From Amyelois transitella (taxonomy: Eukaryota > Arthropoda > Insecta > Lepidoptera > Pyralidae), in the NCBI RefSeq assembly GCF_032362555.1, contig NC_083513.1, forward strand, positions 11,098,001-11,162,000: DNA of 64,000 bases. Reading direction: 5' to 3'. A program made the position numbers and the translations under genes. Position 1 is the stretch's first letter, and every line of letters starts with the position of its first letter. Below are positions 11,201 to 33,383 of the stretch, in pieces. Below the pieces are notes generated by a model. The model saw only the letters and a program-made list of their open reading frames with translations. It was not told the origin of the DNA and did not search any database.

Positions 11201-14200
11201 CAGTGACTAGTTATTCTTTCCACTTTTTCCGCGAAAGGGTGTGAACACCCTGACACTATCGTCACCCGTCTCTCTCCGGAGAGAGAAGGTGGCACCCACC
11301 TGAAGTGCATCTCCTGCAGCATCTGCGCGCGCTTCTGCGAGGTCTCGCAGCGCGAGATGACGGCCAGCGCGGCGCGCTCGGGCACGTACCACACCAGCGC
11401 GGCGCCGATCGCCTTCTGGAACTCCTTGTGCGCGTTCTCCACCTTCGCGCTTTGCATGTCGTGCAGGCTGGAAACGAGAACGTTTTTGAATAAAGAATGA
11501 GTTTTTACATATCGCACAGGCTAGAAACGATAACGTTTTTGAATAAAGAATGAGTTTTAGCATATTCATGCAGGCTGGAAACGATAACGTTTTTGAATAA
11601 AGAATGAGTTTTAGCATATCGCGCAGGCTGGAAAGAAAGCGTTTTTGAATAAAGAAAGAGTTTGTCGAATTGTTCCTCGGTAAAGCGTGGCACAGACAGG
11701 GAGCGATGAAGGGGCGGGTGGATAGCACGTCGATTATATTTCTGCATGGTTTAATACACGACTTACAAGAAGCGGGCACGGGTCGCTAATCGCAAATATT
11801 ACCCGCCGTATTCCCGAACCGAGCCGCAGTGGCTCTTTGTCTATGTTACGCATAATGTTCAAATAAGCGACGGACATCCATCACAAACTGGTTCTCTAAT
11901 GATGACTTGAAAAACTACATACATCACGCTTAAGTGCATTTTTGTTCGAGTCCTGTTGTTTCGTTTCCGACAAATGAAAAGACAGATTTTTACTTTTTTG
12001 AAAATTCCCATTTGTTTCCATTTATTTTATTTCAAGAAATAATATTTTTAGCAACAGCCATCCAGCTATTAATCGCCCAGTAACGGATTTAATGTTATAA
12101 TGAATGCAGATACTAAAAATAGGTACTATAGGATCCCAAATTCACGTAATTCACATTCGTGTAATTTTTCCTTGAAAATCTTTATCTCTCGTCATCACTA
12201 CCACTAGACGAATCTCTCATTAAGTGCTTCCATATCTGATAAACACTATCTCTCAAGAGAACTCAGTATCACATCACAATTGCAATGAAGCTGTTGGTTA
12301 TCCTGTTTTTAATCACCGAAACAATATGTTACTACCACAGCGACGTAGGAATTCCTGAAGCGACCAGAATAAAGTCAGCAGAACTAATTAACCAAAGAGT
12401 AACAGGCGGCGAATTAGCAGACTTGGGAGTTTATCCCTTTTTCGCGGGCCTAGTGATAGCTGTGAACGTAAACTTGACGTCAGTATGCGGCGCTTCTATA
12501 ATTTCTAATACAAAATTGATTACGGCGGCGCATTGCTGGACCGACGGTGAGTATCAAGCTTTACTCGTCGAAGTGGTCCTCGCTTCAAATACCTTATTCA
12601 CGGGCGGGACGAGAGTAGCAACCGATGACGTCATCGCCCACGAAGATTTCAACCCGGAATCTTTGCAGAATGACATTGCGATCATAACTGTGCCGAGAAT
12701 CGAATTCAGTGGTAATTTGATGGCGATAAGTTTACCGATGGTGGATTCTTATGTCGGTACTCAGTGTCAAGTGGTCGGTTTTGGCCGGACGGCCGAAGAG
12801 GAACCGTTGACTTTGACACAGCAGTTAAGCCACGCGTATTTGACGGTAATAAGCAACGAGGAGTGTGGTATCTTTTATGGGGAGCTGATTACGGATTCGT
12901 TGGTGTGTACGAGTGGTTTGGACGGGAGGGGGCCGTGTGGTGGGGACTCTGGGGGACCAGTGTTTTATGGAGATGAAGAGTTTACTTTGATAGGTGTGGT
13001 GTCATTTGGAGCGGCGTACGGCTGCGAGGCCGGATTCCCTTCAAGCCATACCAGAGTGACGGCTTTCCTTCAATGGATCAATGAAAGAATGTAACATCGT
13101 GATAATGTTATTAAACACGAATCATTCCAATTAAATAAGTTTTGAGATTTTTCTAATTTCACTTTGACTCATCCAAATTTGACTGTAATAACCCTTAATA
13201 AACCTTACAAATAAGCTGGCTTTTCTAACAGTAGAACAGAATTGTTCCTTGTTCTATTCCGTCACATAATATTTCATAAGAAAAAGCTGATGCAAAGAAC
13301 TTATCAAAACCTTTTAACGTAAATTTAATGACCATTTCTATGTGATGTCATTGAGATGAAAGTTGTTGAATTTTTCTTATCAGGTTGAATGTTAAAATGT
13401 GTCAGTTTGTTTAATAGCATCACTTCTATAAACAGAAAAAAAGGTCATATCGTGTGATATGTGAAAATAAGATTATTGGATGGACCAAAGAGGACAGAGG
13501 ATGAAACAGTGAATACTGAATTTACATTCTTGCAAGGAATCATAGAAGTTGGTCAGTAGGTACTATCATTCTGCCACATAAACTATTAGCCAAATTTTGG
13601 TAAAATGGTAAAATAATATTACGTTTATTATAAATGCGAAAGTAAGTTTGTTTGTCGTCTCTTCACAAGTTTTCTACTGAACAAATTTTCTTGAAAACTT
13701 GTGTAACATACATACACGCCTCTTTCTCGGAGGGGTAGGCAGAGACAAATTTGTGTATACATATCTTAATTACCTAAGATCATAGGGAATACCCTGAAAA
13801 ATATTCATCCCTAGCAAAAACTAGTGCCCATGGGATTTGCGAAAATCCTCTATACTTTACAGGTAGGTGTCGCTAAATTCGCGTGGACAAAGCTGTGTTC
13901 AAAAGTTAGTTTGGCATAAAGAATAACAGTAGTAGATCTAGTAATTTCTACAATATCCAAAGAGACAAAAGCCCAAAACAGTTAATATATAACAAATTTA
14001 GAGTCATACCCTGTGGCCCAAAACAACAGTGGAGAGTGTAATCAAAACAAGCAAAGCGAGAGAGAGAGATATATATATATATACTCACTAATCTTTGAGG
14101 TCATCAGGCACGGTGATCTCAAACTTGTGGAAGGTGGACTTGTCTATGGGCGTCTTAGTGGTCTTCACTCGGAGGCGATCCTTTGGCACAATTTCTGTGT

Positions 14201-16465
14201 AGCAGTTGTCCCATTCCAGATATTCTATCACGAGGAATTCTCCTCTCATCATCTGAAAAAGAAAGGTAAATACCTTTTAAACTAAAAAAAAAAACAAGCC
14301 AATATCAATGGTTCAAATAACTTATATAAAAAGGAAACTATGAGCACATAAAAAAGAATTTATGAGCTCATAGTTTCCTTTTTATCAACTGGTGGGTTGT
14401 AAGCCTGAATGCTTTCAAAATCTTGCAAACAATAACTCTTCTACTTAACTGACTATCAGACAAATTGCAGCCATAACTAGGTTGTAGGCATGAATGTATT
14501 TTGGATGAGGTACCAGGTACATCAAAGATTTTCAAAAATACCTAAGGTCAGTTTTTTTTTTAATTATTATTATTTCAAGAAAATACTAAAGCAACCGACC
14601 ACAGCAATTTATGTTAGATCAACAGTTTGCTGGCATATTTCACTACCTATATGCTTATTTGAAAGTTATTCATTTAGCATTAATTTGTAAAGACCTTCCA
14701 TATGGATTGTGTATTGACAAAGATATTAGGCTATTAGAAAATGAAGAAGAAAATCTTCAAAATAGCAAACCTAATAAAAAGGCAAAACAAGAATGTTGTG
14801 AATCATTGAACTAATTTCGTCCTATTCAGGTCAGTGAACCATAAGTTTATTGACCTGCAGTAGTCAAAATTATCTTCAGAAAGTATTCTAAAGATGTGTT
14901 TCTAATGCAATAATTAATGGTCATAGATCAATAAAGAATGATTTAAATCTTGGAATGTCCAATAAATTAAGATTGTTTTATCATTGATATTTCTCCTAGC
15001 TGACATTTGATGAGTTCATAAAAATGTCAAGAAGAAAGAAATATAGACTTGTAATATATAGATAATTACCATTACAAATATTTAGATTTGTTAGAAACTG
15101 TAAACAATCATCTAAAATGTCTAAATTCCAAAAGATTAAGTCTTTCTACACTCAGAGTATGATTCAATCAATGTAAATGCATGACCAGTAAAATGTTTAT
15201 ATAAATTGTTTAAATTTATACAAATTAACACTCAATTTTGGTTTCACATTTTTTAAGTAATATTTTACATCAAAACAATAAACTAGTAATTTTTTATCTA
15301 TAAATTTCTGTAAATATTGTTAATATGTCAATTCAAACAAGCATAGGCACAATATCCATTAGACCAATGTACATAACCATTAGTTTAAACAAAAAAAAAA
15401 TTTATGACCCATTACTTTATATTACAGGCTAGGTTTATGAAACCCTTCTAAATGTCATACCTCATAGCATGTTACATATAGAATAAGGAGAGAATCAAGC
15501 AGAGTTATGCTGAGTCTCAACTCAAGGATAGCTTTAGTTAAATATGCTAAATAGCAGCTGGCTACAGAGCTGGGCTGTAATACTGGTTTCAATGACTAGA
15601 TATGTATGTACTAAATCTGCACTTCAAAATACTGGCAATGAATGGTGTTGATTTTCTTTATTATTTGACATTATAACAAAAGAGGGTAGCAACAACATTT
15701 AACATGTCCAGGACTATCATTTATAAGTAGGTAGGTATGTAATTCAACACCACTTACCTTGATGTTTGCTGTCCACCACCCACATGCTTCCTTCTCATTG
15801 GATCTCGCAAACACCTCCACCTCTTGGTTTTCGACAAACTCTGTATGCTTCCCGGTGTCTTTAGGTGGGAGAAACACTTGTGAAAAAGGAAACTTCGACT
15901 CTGGCTGCCAGCTACAATGAAATACATACATGTAAATAAAAAGCCGAAAGACAAGATAAAATAACAACAAAAAAAAAATCGATGCACTTACTCATTTTCA
16001 AAGGCTACTAGAACCTCGTTGTCGAGCACGTCGGTGACAATGGCCTAAAAATAAAGAGAATATCAGAACATTCTCAAGTCCAGTAACTTGGGAGGTAAGA
16101 GTTATTACAAGAATAATTAGTAGGTCATACACAAATAAATATGCGCACATTATAATAACTGTAGAAGTCGCACTGTTTGTTTAAATTTATAAGTGCTAAA
16201 AATAAGAAAAGCAGTAATTACAACACATGGAAAAATCACGCCCTGTCAGACGGACATGGCGTCCATTCCAGCCGCGATGATCTTCCCGGAAAATTATTTT
16301 AGTAAGTATATGACAAATCCAGTATCTGGCGCGCGGAAACAAATGCCTAATTGCACCACTTATAGAAATACTGTATTTTGAACAAAACTGTTGTGTACTT
16401 CACAATTTACAAACCTTATAATAAGCACCATTTTCACCGTACACCTCGACCGACAAATCCTCCAT
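2292..16465 (-). CDS. Fmr1: Fragile X messenger ribonucleoprotein (FMRP/FXR family), 3' end missing
   Basis: Minus strand, coding exons: 16465-16415, 16044-15992, 15911-15758, 14252-14089, 11467-11300, 10591-10505, 8426-8279, 7240-7097, 6456-6319, 5807-5687, 4087-4003, 3482-3401, 2379-2292. All have AG/GT borders and matching phases, giving 494 codons. Order of domains: tandem Tudor/Agenet (residues 1 to about 110, [12 protein letters not shown]), KH0-like region (exon 5), KH1 with GTHG (exon 7), KH2 with GKSG (exon 8), a MVPFVFVGT segment (exon 9), and an Arg/Gly-rich tail (exons 11-13). FMRP is a cytoplasmic mRNA-binding translation regulator, ribosome-associated in neurons and germline; this role is known for the family and not shown here. 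The last exon exits in phase 1 and no terminal exon was found, so the gene probably continues past the left edge. The start is the first ATG, giving [13 protein letters not shown], typical of the family. Confidence 0.93.
2745..2884 (+). mobile_element. LINE 3'-end fragment with (ATGT)n tail
   Basis: Encodes the remnant ...[34 protein letters not shown] in decayed form, followed by GCGTGATTTTATGTATGTATG. It is the same 3' end as the longer copy at 17997-18520. Confidence 0.7.
3165..3213. repeat. Perfect fold-back hairpin, 22-bp arms
   Basis: Arms 3165-3186 and 3192-3213 are exact reverse complements around the loop AGGCC. The arm sequence (ATTCAGTCAAACAGCTGAAT) belongs to a partial family A repeat at 3112-3190, so the repeat snaps back on itself. 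Confidence 0.85.
3360..3392 (+). repeat. (TG)n/(TCTG)n microsatellite beside Fmr1 exon 12 donor
   Basis: A run of TG dinucleotides with TCTG interruptions ends a few bases from the GTGAGT donor (3400-3395 on the minus strand). Read in the direction of Fmr1 it is a CA-rich intron start. Confidence 0.8.
3715..3865 (+). repeat. Unclassified interspersed repeat (family E)
   Basis: Contains GAGTCGCTTCGTGCAAAAAC, CCAGGGTCCATGGTTG and CCAGAGTGGTGAGGATGCAA. A reverse-oriented, diverged copy is at 60915-61045 and a short piece at 8826-8850. No ORF. Confidence 0.5.
4885..4991 (-). repeat. tRNA-SINE family B, 3' part, inverted
   Basis: Reverse complement of the SINE B body (ACGGGACAAATTACACAGA...GAGATACTAACTCAACGATA). 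It is joined head-on to the plus-strand copy starting at 5024, producing the hairpin at 4966-5021. Confidence 0.7.
4966..5021. repeat. Perfect fold-back hairpin, 26-bp arms, 4-nt loop
   Basis: Arms 4966-4991 and 4996-5021 pair perfectly around AAAG. The arm contains the SINE B tail motif ACTATATAATAAATAATTA. It lies in the Fmr1 intron between exons 10 and 11. Confidence 0.9.
5024..5275 (+). repeat. tRNA-derived SINE, family B
   Basis: The tRNA-like head at 5024-5098 has an A box (TGGCTCAGCGGTAG) and a B box (GGTTCGAATCC). It is followed by a body with CATGATGAGAAAAG, TTGGATGTTTATCTATATAA and GTGTAATTTGTCCCGTATAT. Other copies are at 5280, 21262, 25105, 27945 and 61756. The A and B boxes imply an RNA polymerase III promoter. 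Confidence 0.85.
5280..5396 (-). repeat. tRNA-derived SINE family B, head half, inverted
   Basis: Reverse complement of the SINE B head, with GGGATTCGAACCCGGGACCT as the B box side. It directly abuts the 11-bp minisatellite that starts near 5399. Confidence 0.8.
5397..5675 (+). repeat. 11-bp GC-rich minisatellite, about 24 copies
   Basis: The unit is GCGGGCGGAGT, with variants GCGGGCGGTGTAC, GGGCAGTGT and GGGTGGAGT clustered in the left third and near-identical units on the right. The period is not a multiple of three and the unit has no stop, so several long spurious frames appear on both strands. It lies in the Fmr1 intron just downstream (gene sense) of the exon 10 donor at 5686-5681. Confidence 0.92.
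5905..6050 (-). repeat. SINE-like family A copy, inverted
   Basis: Contains TCACGTCTATATCCCATGCG, GGGGTAGACAGAGCCAACAG and GACAGATTGCTAGCCCATCG, the reverse complement of family A, preceded by (CATA)n from its tail. Confidence 0.75.
6695..6880 (-). repeat. Fragments of family A and of an (ATGT)n-tailed LINE end
   Basis: CTTGCGGGGTAGACAGAG...GTGACAGGTTGCTAACCCAT is an inverted family A piece. It is followed at 6840-6885 by a short plus-strand TCTGCCTACCCC...GGCGTGATAAATATGTATG LINE tail. Confidence 0.55.
6905..7080 (-). mobile_element. Helitron-like element, GGGGCGGGTCGCTAG type
   Basis: Read on the minus strand it ends in GCCGGGGCGGGTCGCTAGTT with CTAG at 6908-6905. Its body matches the plus-strand copy at 33128-33321. 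Its other end lies about 15 bp from the Fmr1 exon 8 donor (GT at 7096-7095). Confidence 0.65.
7420..7680 (+). repeat. SINE-like family A copy, near full length
   Basis: Runs from GTGCCGTGTGGTTCCCGGCA through GATGTCGTAAAAGGCGACTA, GGGCTAGCAACC and GGCTCTGTCTACCCCGTAAG to GACGTGATGTATATGTATGT. This is one of the clearest full copies. It has no clear pol III boxes, unlike SINE B. Confidence 0.8.
8470..8718 (-). repeat. SINE-like family A copy, inverted
   Basis: Starts in AATCACGTCTATATCCGTTG and ends in GGTACCGGGAACCACGCGGC; near full length in the Fmr1 intron between exons 6 and 7. Confidence 0.75.
8720..10500. other. Fmr1 intron sequence, mostly unassigned
   Basis: Apart from an inverted family A copy (about 9225-9415), I see no gene. 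Positions 10010-10120 are locally GC-richer (CCGGCTCCGTTCGTCGCTCC), with no frame or match to other repeats in this window. Confidence 0.5.
10917..10959. repeat. GC-rich stem-loop, 16-bp arms
   Basis: TGTCTATGACGCGACA (10917-10932) pairs with TGTCGCGTCGTAGACA (10944-10959), 15 of 16 positions, around an 11-nt loop. It lies in the Fmr1 intron between exons 5 and 6. It is more GC-rich than its surroundings and does not belong to a repeat seen elsewhere in the window. Confidence 0.75.
11461..11660. repeat. 53-bp tandem repeat covering the Fmr1 exon 5 acceptor, about 3.7 copies
   Basis: CAGGCTGGAAACG recurs at 11464, 11517 (CAGGCTAGAAACG), 11570 and 11623 (CAGGCTGGAAAG), each followed by CGTTTTTGAATAAAGAATGA. 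On the Fmr1 strand each unit carries TTTCCAGCCTG or TTTCTAGCCTG, an acceptor-like site. The copy at 11467 is the real exon 5 border. Confidence 0.9.
12238..12267 (+). promoter_or_regulatory. Candidate core promoter of the nested serine protease
   Basis: A TATA-like GATAAA at 12238-12243 lies about 25 bp before an arthropod-type initiator TCAGT at 12263-12267. The protease ATG follows 18 bp later, which would give a very short 5' leader. Inference from motif spacing only. Confidence 0.5.
12285..13094 (+). CDS. Secreted S1 (chymotrypsin-like) serine protease, single exon, nested in Fmr1 intron
   Basis: A 269-aa intronless protein. A hydrophobic signal peptide ([17 protein letters not shown]) is followed by a short propeptide and an activation site NQR38|VTGG. 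The catalytic triad is intact: H83 in TAAHC, D130 in NDIAII, S222 in GGDSGGP. The position equivalent to chymotrypsin 189 (six before the serine) is Gly, so trypsin-like Lys/Arg specificity is unlikely; a chymotrypsin- or elastase-like pocket is inferred. Lepidopteran larvae secrete many such proteases into the gut, but tissue and substrate cannot be told from sequence. It lies antisense between Fmr1 exons 5 and 4, has its own TATA/Inr candidate and an AATAAA at about 13197, and shows no sign of decay. Lack of introns suggests a retrocopy or an intron-poor family member. Confidence 0.92.
   Translation: MKLLVILFLITETICYYHSDVGIPEATRIKSAELINQRVTGGELADLGVYPFFAGLVIAVNVNLTSVCGASIISNTKLITAAHCWTDGEYQALLVEVVLASNTLFTGGTRVATDDVIAHEDFNPESLQNDIAIITVPRIEFSGNLMAISLPMVDSYVGTQCQVVGFGRTAEEEPLTLTQQLSHAYLTVISNEECGIFYGELITDSLVCTSGLDGRGPCGGDSGGPVFYGDEEFTLIGVVSFGAAYGCEAGFPSSHTRVTAFLQWINERM
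13197..13202 (+). terminator. Poly(A) signal AATAAA of the serine protease
   Basis: CTTAATAAACCTT about 100 bp after the protease stop codon. Confidence 0.5.
13620..13760. repeat. Short Helitron and LINE-tail fragments
   Basis: TTATAAATGCGAAAGTAAGTTTG is a Helitron-type 5' segment also seen near 19530 (inverted). ACGCCTCTTTCTCGGAGGGG at 13717 is an inverted LINE 3' end. Confidence 0.5.
14061..14088. repeat. (AG)n(AT)n microsatellite at Fmr1 exon 4 donor
   Basis: The donor on the minus strand is GTGAGT (14088-14083), and the intron then runs straight into (AT)n and (CT)n. The microsatellite starts within 6 nt of the splice site. Confidence 0.85.
14326..14385. repeat. 27-bp near-perfect hairpin upstream of Fmr1 exon 4
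   Basis: Arms 14326-14352 and 14359-14385 match at 26 of 27 positions around a 6-nt loop (AAAGAA). It lies about 75 nt before the exon 4 acceptor in the sense of Fmr1 transcription. Confidence 0.88.
14390..15755. other. Fmr1 intron 3, no gene seen
   Basis: AT-rich; the short frames (for example 14490-14690 and 14611-14814) have no recognisable domain or coding-like composition. Confidence 0.5.
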
Positions 16466-17480
16466 TTTGGTTTGAAACACGTTTGAAACTTGAAAGCGCA
16501 TTTGGCGTTTTCGGAGCGAGAATGAGAACGCTAGTCAAACAATACAACCAATCGCATGACAGAATTTATGCATAGACAATTCTATTTTTCCTCGATACTT
16601 TTCTTTTAAAAATGAATGAAACTTGTTTGTATTGATATTTGAATTTCGAATTTTACTTTTTATTTTAAATAAATGTTTTTCTATTATGCGTTATAAATTA
16701 TTAAAGAAAGATTAGAAAGCGGAGGAACAAGAATTAGATAAAATGTATTACAAACTAGATGGGTTTGAATGAAATTTGGCTAATATTAACAATATTATTA
16801 TAATCAGTTGTTCTACATACATACCTCATTGAGAAAGTTATGAAATTTAATAATTTATCTATATATTTTTATCTCTGAATTCCACGGGATGATAATTCCC
16901 CGATTAAAATTTTAATCTTTACACGCTGACGTCAATAATAGATGTACGCTGGACAAGATACTTTTACAAAAAGACAATCTTCCCCCATTGGAAGTGCTTT
17001 CCTCTCTGGATGGATTCCTTCCTCTTCATAATGAGAAGGATGGAATCCACATCCTTGGAACTGACATTATTCGCCGCCTTCATCGCAATGACATATTGTG
17101 ATTAATGTGAATTGTGATTTTTTTGTAATAACAAATTAGGAAAGGTATTATACAATCTGTAAGGAGAAGCTTTTGTTAAGAAATGTTCAAACACAATAAG
17201 TAGGAGTGTGTAAGTGTAAGATATGAAAGTTTTGCAAAACAAGACACATAAGAAGAGATTTCGGAAGTAGGAAAAAATTTTTTTTTGTAATGGGATCTAT
17301 AGTCTCTTGTTAGGAAGTTTGTGAAACCAAAAGTTATGTTATGAATTTTATGTGACAAAACACTAATTTGAATTTGAATGTCATTTACAAACTATGTCAA
17401 TGTCACTCGCTGTCATCGACCAGCTGAGCTGTTGCAATTGCTGATGTTTCTTGTTTTATCTTTTTGAATTCTAGAGAAAC
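16466..17480. other. Intergenic region between Fmr1 and Gmer
   Basis: Contains the Fmr1 5' flank (16466-16600). Around 16970-17060 is a sequence with GAAGTGCTTTCCTCTCTGGA and GAGAAGGATGGAATCCACATC, which I do not recognise. No coding exon seen. Confidence 0.5.
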
Positions 17481-17603
17481 TTAAGCTTTAGCCTAGAATA
17501 GAAAAGCAAGGAAGAAAAGGGAAACTTTTTATCGAAAAAACACATTGAAAACATAAAATTGCCACGGTATTCATAAACTTGACGACATTATTCAACTACA
17601 AAG
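17480..17603 (+). other. Candidate non-coding first exon of Gmer
   Basis: The Gmer start codon lies immediately after a splice acceptor (TTTTAG|ATGAGTG at 17690), so an upstream non-coding exon is expected. CTACAAAG|GTAATATT at 17603 is a good donor in a suitable place. The 5' end is not defined by sequence. Confidence 0.45.
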
Positions 17604-17689
17604 GTAATATTATTTCCCAATTTTCAGAATGCAATATTGTATTTACCAAAACAGTTAATTTTGTTCATTTCATAAAATTATGATTTTAG

Positions 17690-22709
<5,020 letters not shown>

Positions 22710-23099
22710 CCGCTCTTTATGTCCTGTAATTTCCATTGTGTATTTATTGTATATGCATTGTTATAAATAAAAATACTTGAAAAACTTTCGAATTTTCGAT
22801 GAAACTCAGAAAAATCCAAATACATGTACATACTTATAATAATCAGGTCTATTTCCCATGCGGGATAGACAGAGCCAACAGTCTTGTAAATGCCAGTGCC
22901 AATGCAGTCAGCCATGTTGAGCTGCCTAAAAATCCCAAAAAAAAAATCCAATCCCAACTAATATTAAAAAATGCGAAAGAAAGTAAGGATTTTCGCTAAT
23001 CCCACGGGAACTATTGTTTTTACCGGAATAAAAGTTCCTCAATGTCCTTCACCATACTCTAAATTATATGAACGTGATATTATTGATAGATAGATAATT

Positions 23100-23915
23100 C
23101 ATTTATTTGATTTGCTACACACAATTATTGAAGAAGTTTCATTCAGTAATTGACCCGTGAAGAGGTCACAAACAAACTTATTTATTTATTTATGTACACA
23201 AAATTATATACAGAAGCATTTATAACAGTAATACTAGTACAAAGGTGCTACTTATTTCAAAAGAAATCTCTTCCAGTAGACCCATGAGAGGACAGATTAA
23301 TTTTGGAGCGGTATGGCGTGTGCATAAATTTAACTAAACATACATGCTAATACTTACATAATTAAACATGGAACAATTAAATAAATGACAGTAATAAACT
23401 ACATAAACATACCAATATATATATATATCTAATATAATATAAGTCTATTTGGAGAGATAATAGTCTTTAACTCGTCGTTTGAATGAAGAAAGAGTTTGGG
23501 AATCGCGAATATCATGCGGTAAGGAATTCCACAGTCGTGCAGCATGAGCAGAGAAGAAAAAAGAGTAGAAGGAAGTCTTGTGGGTAGGAATAGTAAGAAT
23601 GGTGCGCAAATGAGATCTGCAAGGAGAATTAGACGAATGACGGAAAAAGAAACGTTCTTTAAGATAGGAAGGAAAGGCGGGATTAAATAAAATATTAAAA
23701 AGAAGACAGAGAATGCGAGTATTTCTACGAAAGCGAATGGGAAGCCATTTCAGCTTAGAACGGTAAATGGAAACATGATCGTATTTTCTTAAGCCAAATA
23801 TGAAACGAATACAGAGGTTTTGTAACCGTTCCAATTTATCTAGTAGCTCCTCTGTGGTATCAAGATAGCACGCATCAGTATAGTCCAGAATTGGAAGAAT
23901 CAGGCTCTGCATGAG
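23100..23915 (-). mobile_element. Non-LTR retrotransposon C-terminal fragment (Jockey/CR1-like) with 3' UTR
   Basis: The minus-strand frame 23912-23445 encodes about 155 residues with ILDYTDACY, LERLQNLCIRFIFGLRKYDH, W.P...RR..R...L and ARLWNSLPHDIRDS. This is the conserved region after the reverse transcriptase of Jockey/CR1-type LINEs. 5'-truncated; the AT-rich 3' UTR runs to about 23100. It differs from the (ATGT)n LINE. Confidence 0.75.
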
Positions 23916-23971
23916 AGAGACTTACTTTCGCATATACTATGTAATTTGAGATGTACATAGATAGCTATATA

Positions 23972-24132
23972 CAGGGTGACGTTTTTTTAATAAAGCGTGT
24001 GACGTAATTTTTGAGGGTTTTATAAATGTGAAAACGATGACGTTTAATTTAAATAAAAATAGGCTCAAACAGCTCAGAAGCATGGGTATAGTCTATGTTT
24101 AATAGGACGCAGTTGTTTTAAATGTCACCCTG
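23972..24132. mobile_element. Short MITE with CAGGGTGAC terminal inverted repeats and TA target site
   Basis: Left end TATA|CAGGGTGAC and right end GTCACCCTG|TATA; 161 bp, no coding. TA duplication suggests the Tc1/mariner group. It lies just beyond the Gdh 3' end. Confidence 0.8.
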
Positions 24133-24246
24133 TATATACCTATGCATGTCAGTATGTATGCACATAACAATAAACGAACCACACAAATTCGATACACTCC
24201 AATTTTATTATAGAGTCTCGATCGTTATTTTACACGTACGTATAAC

Positions 24247-32261
<8,015 letters not shown>

Positions 32262-33127
32262 ATGTAAAACTAGATTTAACAATTAATTACAAATATAAAT
32301 AAAAAAATTATAATAAATTACAAATAAAGCTTTGATTTTTGAAGTGGGTTCTTTTCAAAATGACTGTCAGTTTTTGTCAATATGGTTTTTTTGAAGTTTA
32401 CATTATATTCACTGTAGAAGTAAAATAGTTTGTTCTCAAATAGGAATCACTAGAAAATTAAAGAGGCTGCAATAAAAATTAAAGTTATTGCACCTTCACG
32501 TAATAATATTAAATCTGTGTATTGCATTAATTTTGTAGTGCTTTAAAAACATATACCTAAAACACAAAACATGTTTTTCATTGACATTTATAAAAAAAGT
32601 CTCGATGGCCAAGAATAAGCTCTTAAAAAATTTAGTTGTTCAAAGATTTGGGTTTCAGTGATGGTAATTACCATTAATTTGAAAATTTTTGAGATCAATA
32701 CGATAAATTATGATTATGAGGTCGTGAAAAACAATCGACTCTCTTTAGAGGAGGTAAAAAGTGGGCTACTCTTTATTATAATCCTGGTCTGGGAACACAC
32801 ACATACCACGTACTTTATTACTTGCGAAGTAAACAAAAGTTAATAACGGTATAGACGTCTTATAACTATGTACTTACTATTTTCTTGTTACTGTGTAAAT
32901 TTCTATGCAGTAAAGATATTACAAACAAACATAATAGTTATAAGACGTTTTTATTTTACGCGCGAAGAACGATCGCTGGGAAACGGGACAGCAATAGATT
33001 TTTTTCGCGCCATAAAAACGGCTTCGCTCGTGCCGTGCCAAGCTAGGAAGGCTGGAAACTAAAAAGCTGATGGAATTGAGATTCTGGGACAGACTCTTAA
33101 ACCCTTTCTTAGGTGGACCCGGGTTGA
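32262..33127. other. Gap between Gdh and the FARSA 3' end, no gene seen
   Basis: Short frames (32658-32843, 32868-33062) show no domain. TTTTTACGCGCGAAGAACGATC at 32950 and the nearby TTTCGCGCCATAAAAACGG have a related flavour to 42040-42110 (TCGCGCGAAAAATTATTCGC) but were not classified. Confidence 0.45.
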
Positions 33128-33321
33128 TGAAGAATAAATCACTACATAGTATAAAACAAAGTTGCTATTTTAGTCTGTTTGTCTGTATGCTTAAATCTTT
33201 AAAATTACGCAACGGATTTTGATGCGGTTTTTTGTAACAGGTAGAGTGATTCAAGAGGAAGGTTTTTATGTATAATTTTTTCCGAATTTTGCACCCGTGC
33301 GAAGCCGGGGCGGGTCGCTAG
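33128..33321 (+). mobile_element. Helitron-like element, GGGGCGGGTCGCTAG type
   Basis: Ends in CGAAGCCGGGGCGGGTCGCT, then AG and T. Its body (CTTTAAAATTACGCAACGGA, TTTTTTGTAACAGGTAGAGT) is reversed at 6905-7080; a longer relative ends at 39318. Confidence 0.7.
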
Positions 33322-33383
33322 TTATAAATAAAACCAATCACTTCCAACACATTTTTATTTCAATAAATTAAATATAAATAAGC

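Noticed and set aside
32262-32282. Seven-codon upstream extension of Gdh
   Set aside because: The first codon of the extension is TTG, not ATG; the ATG at 32261 starts a good transit peptide.
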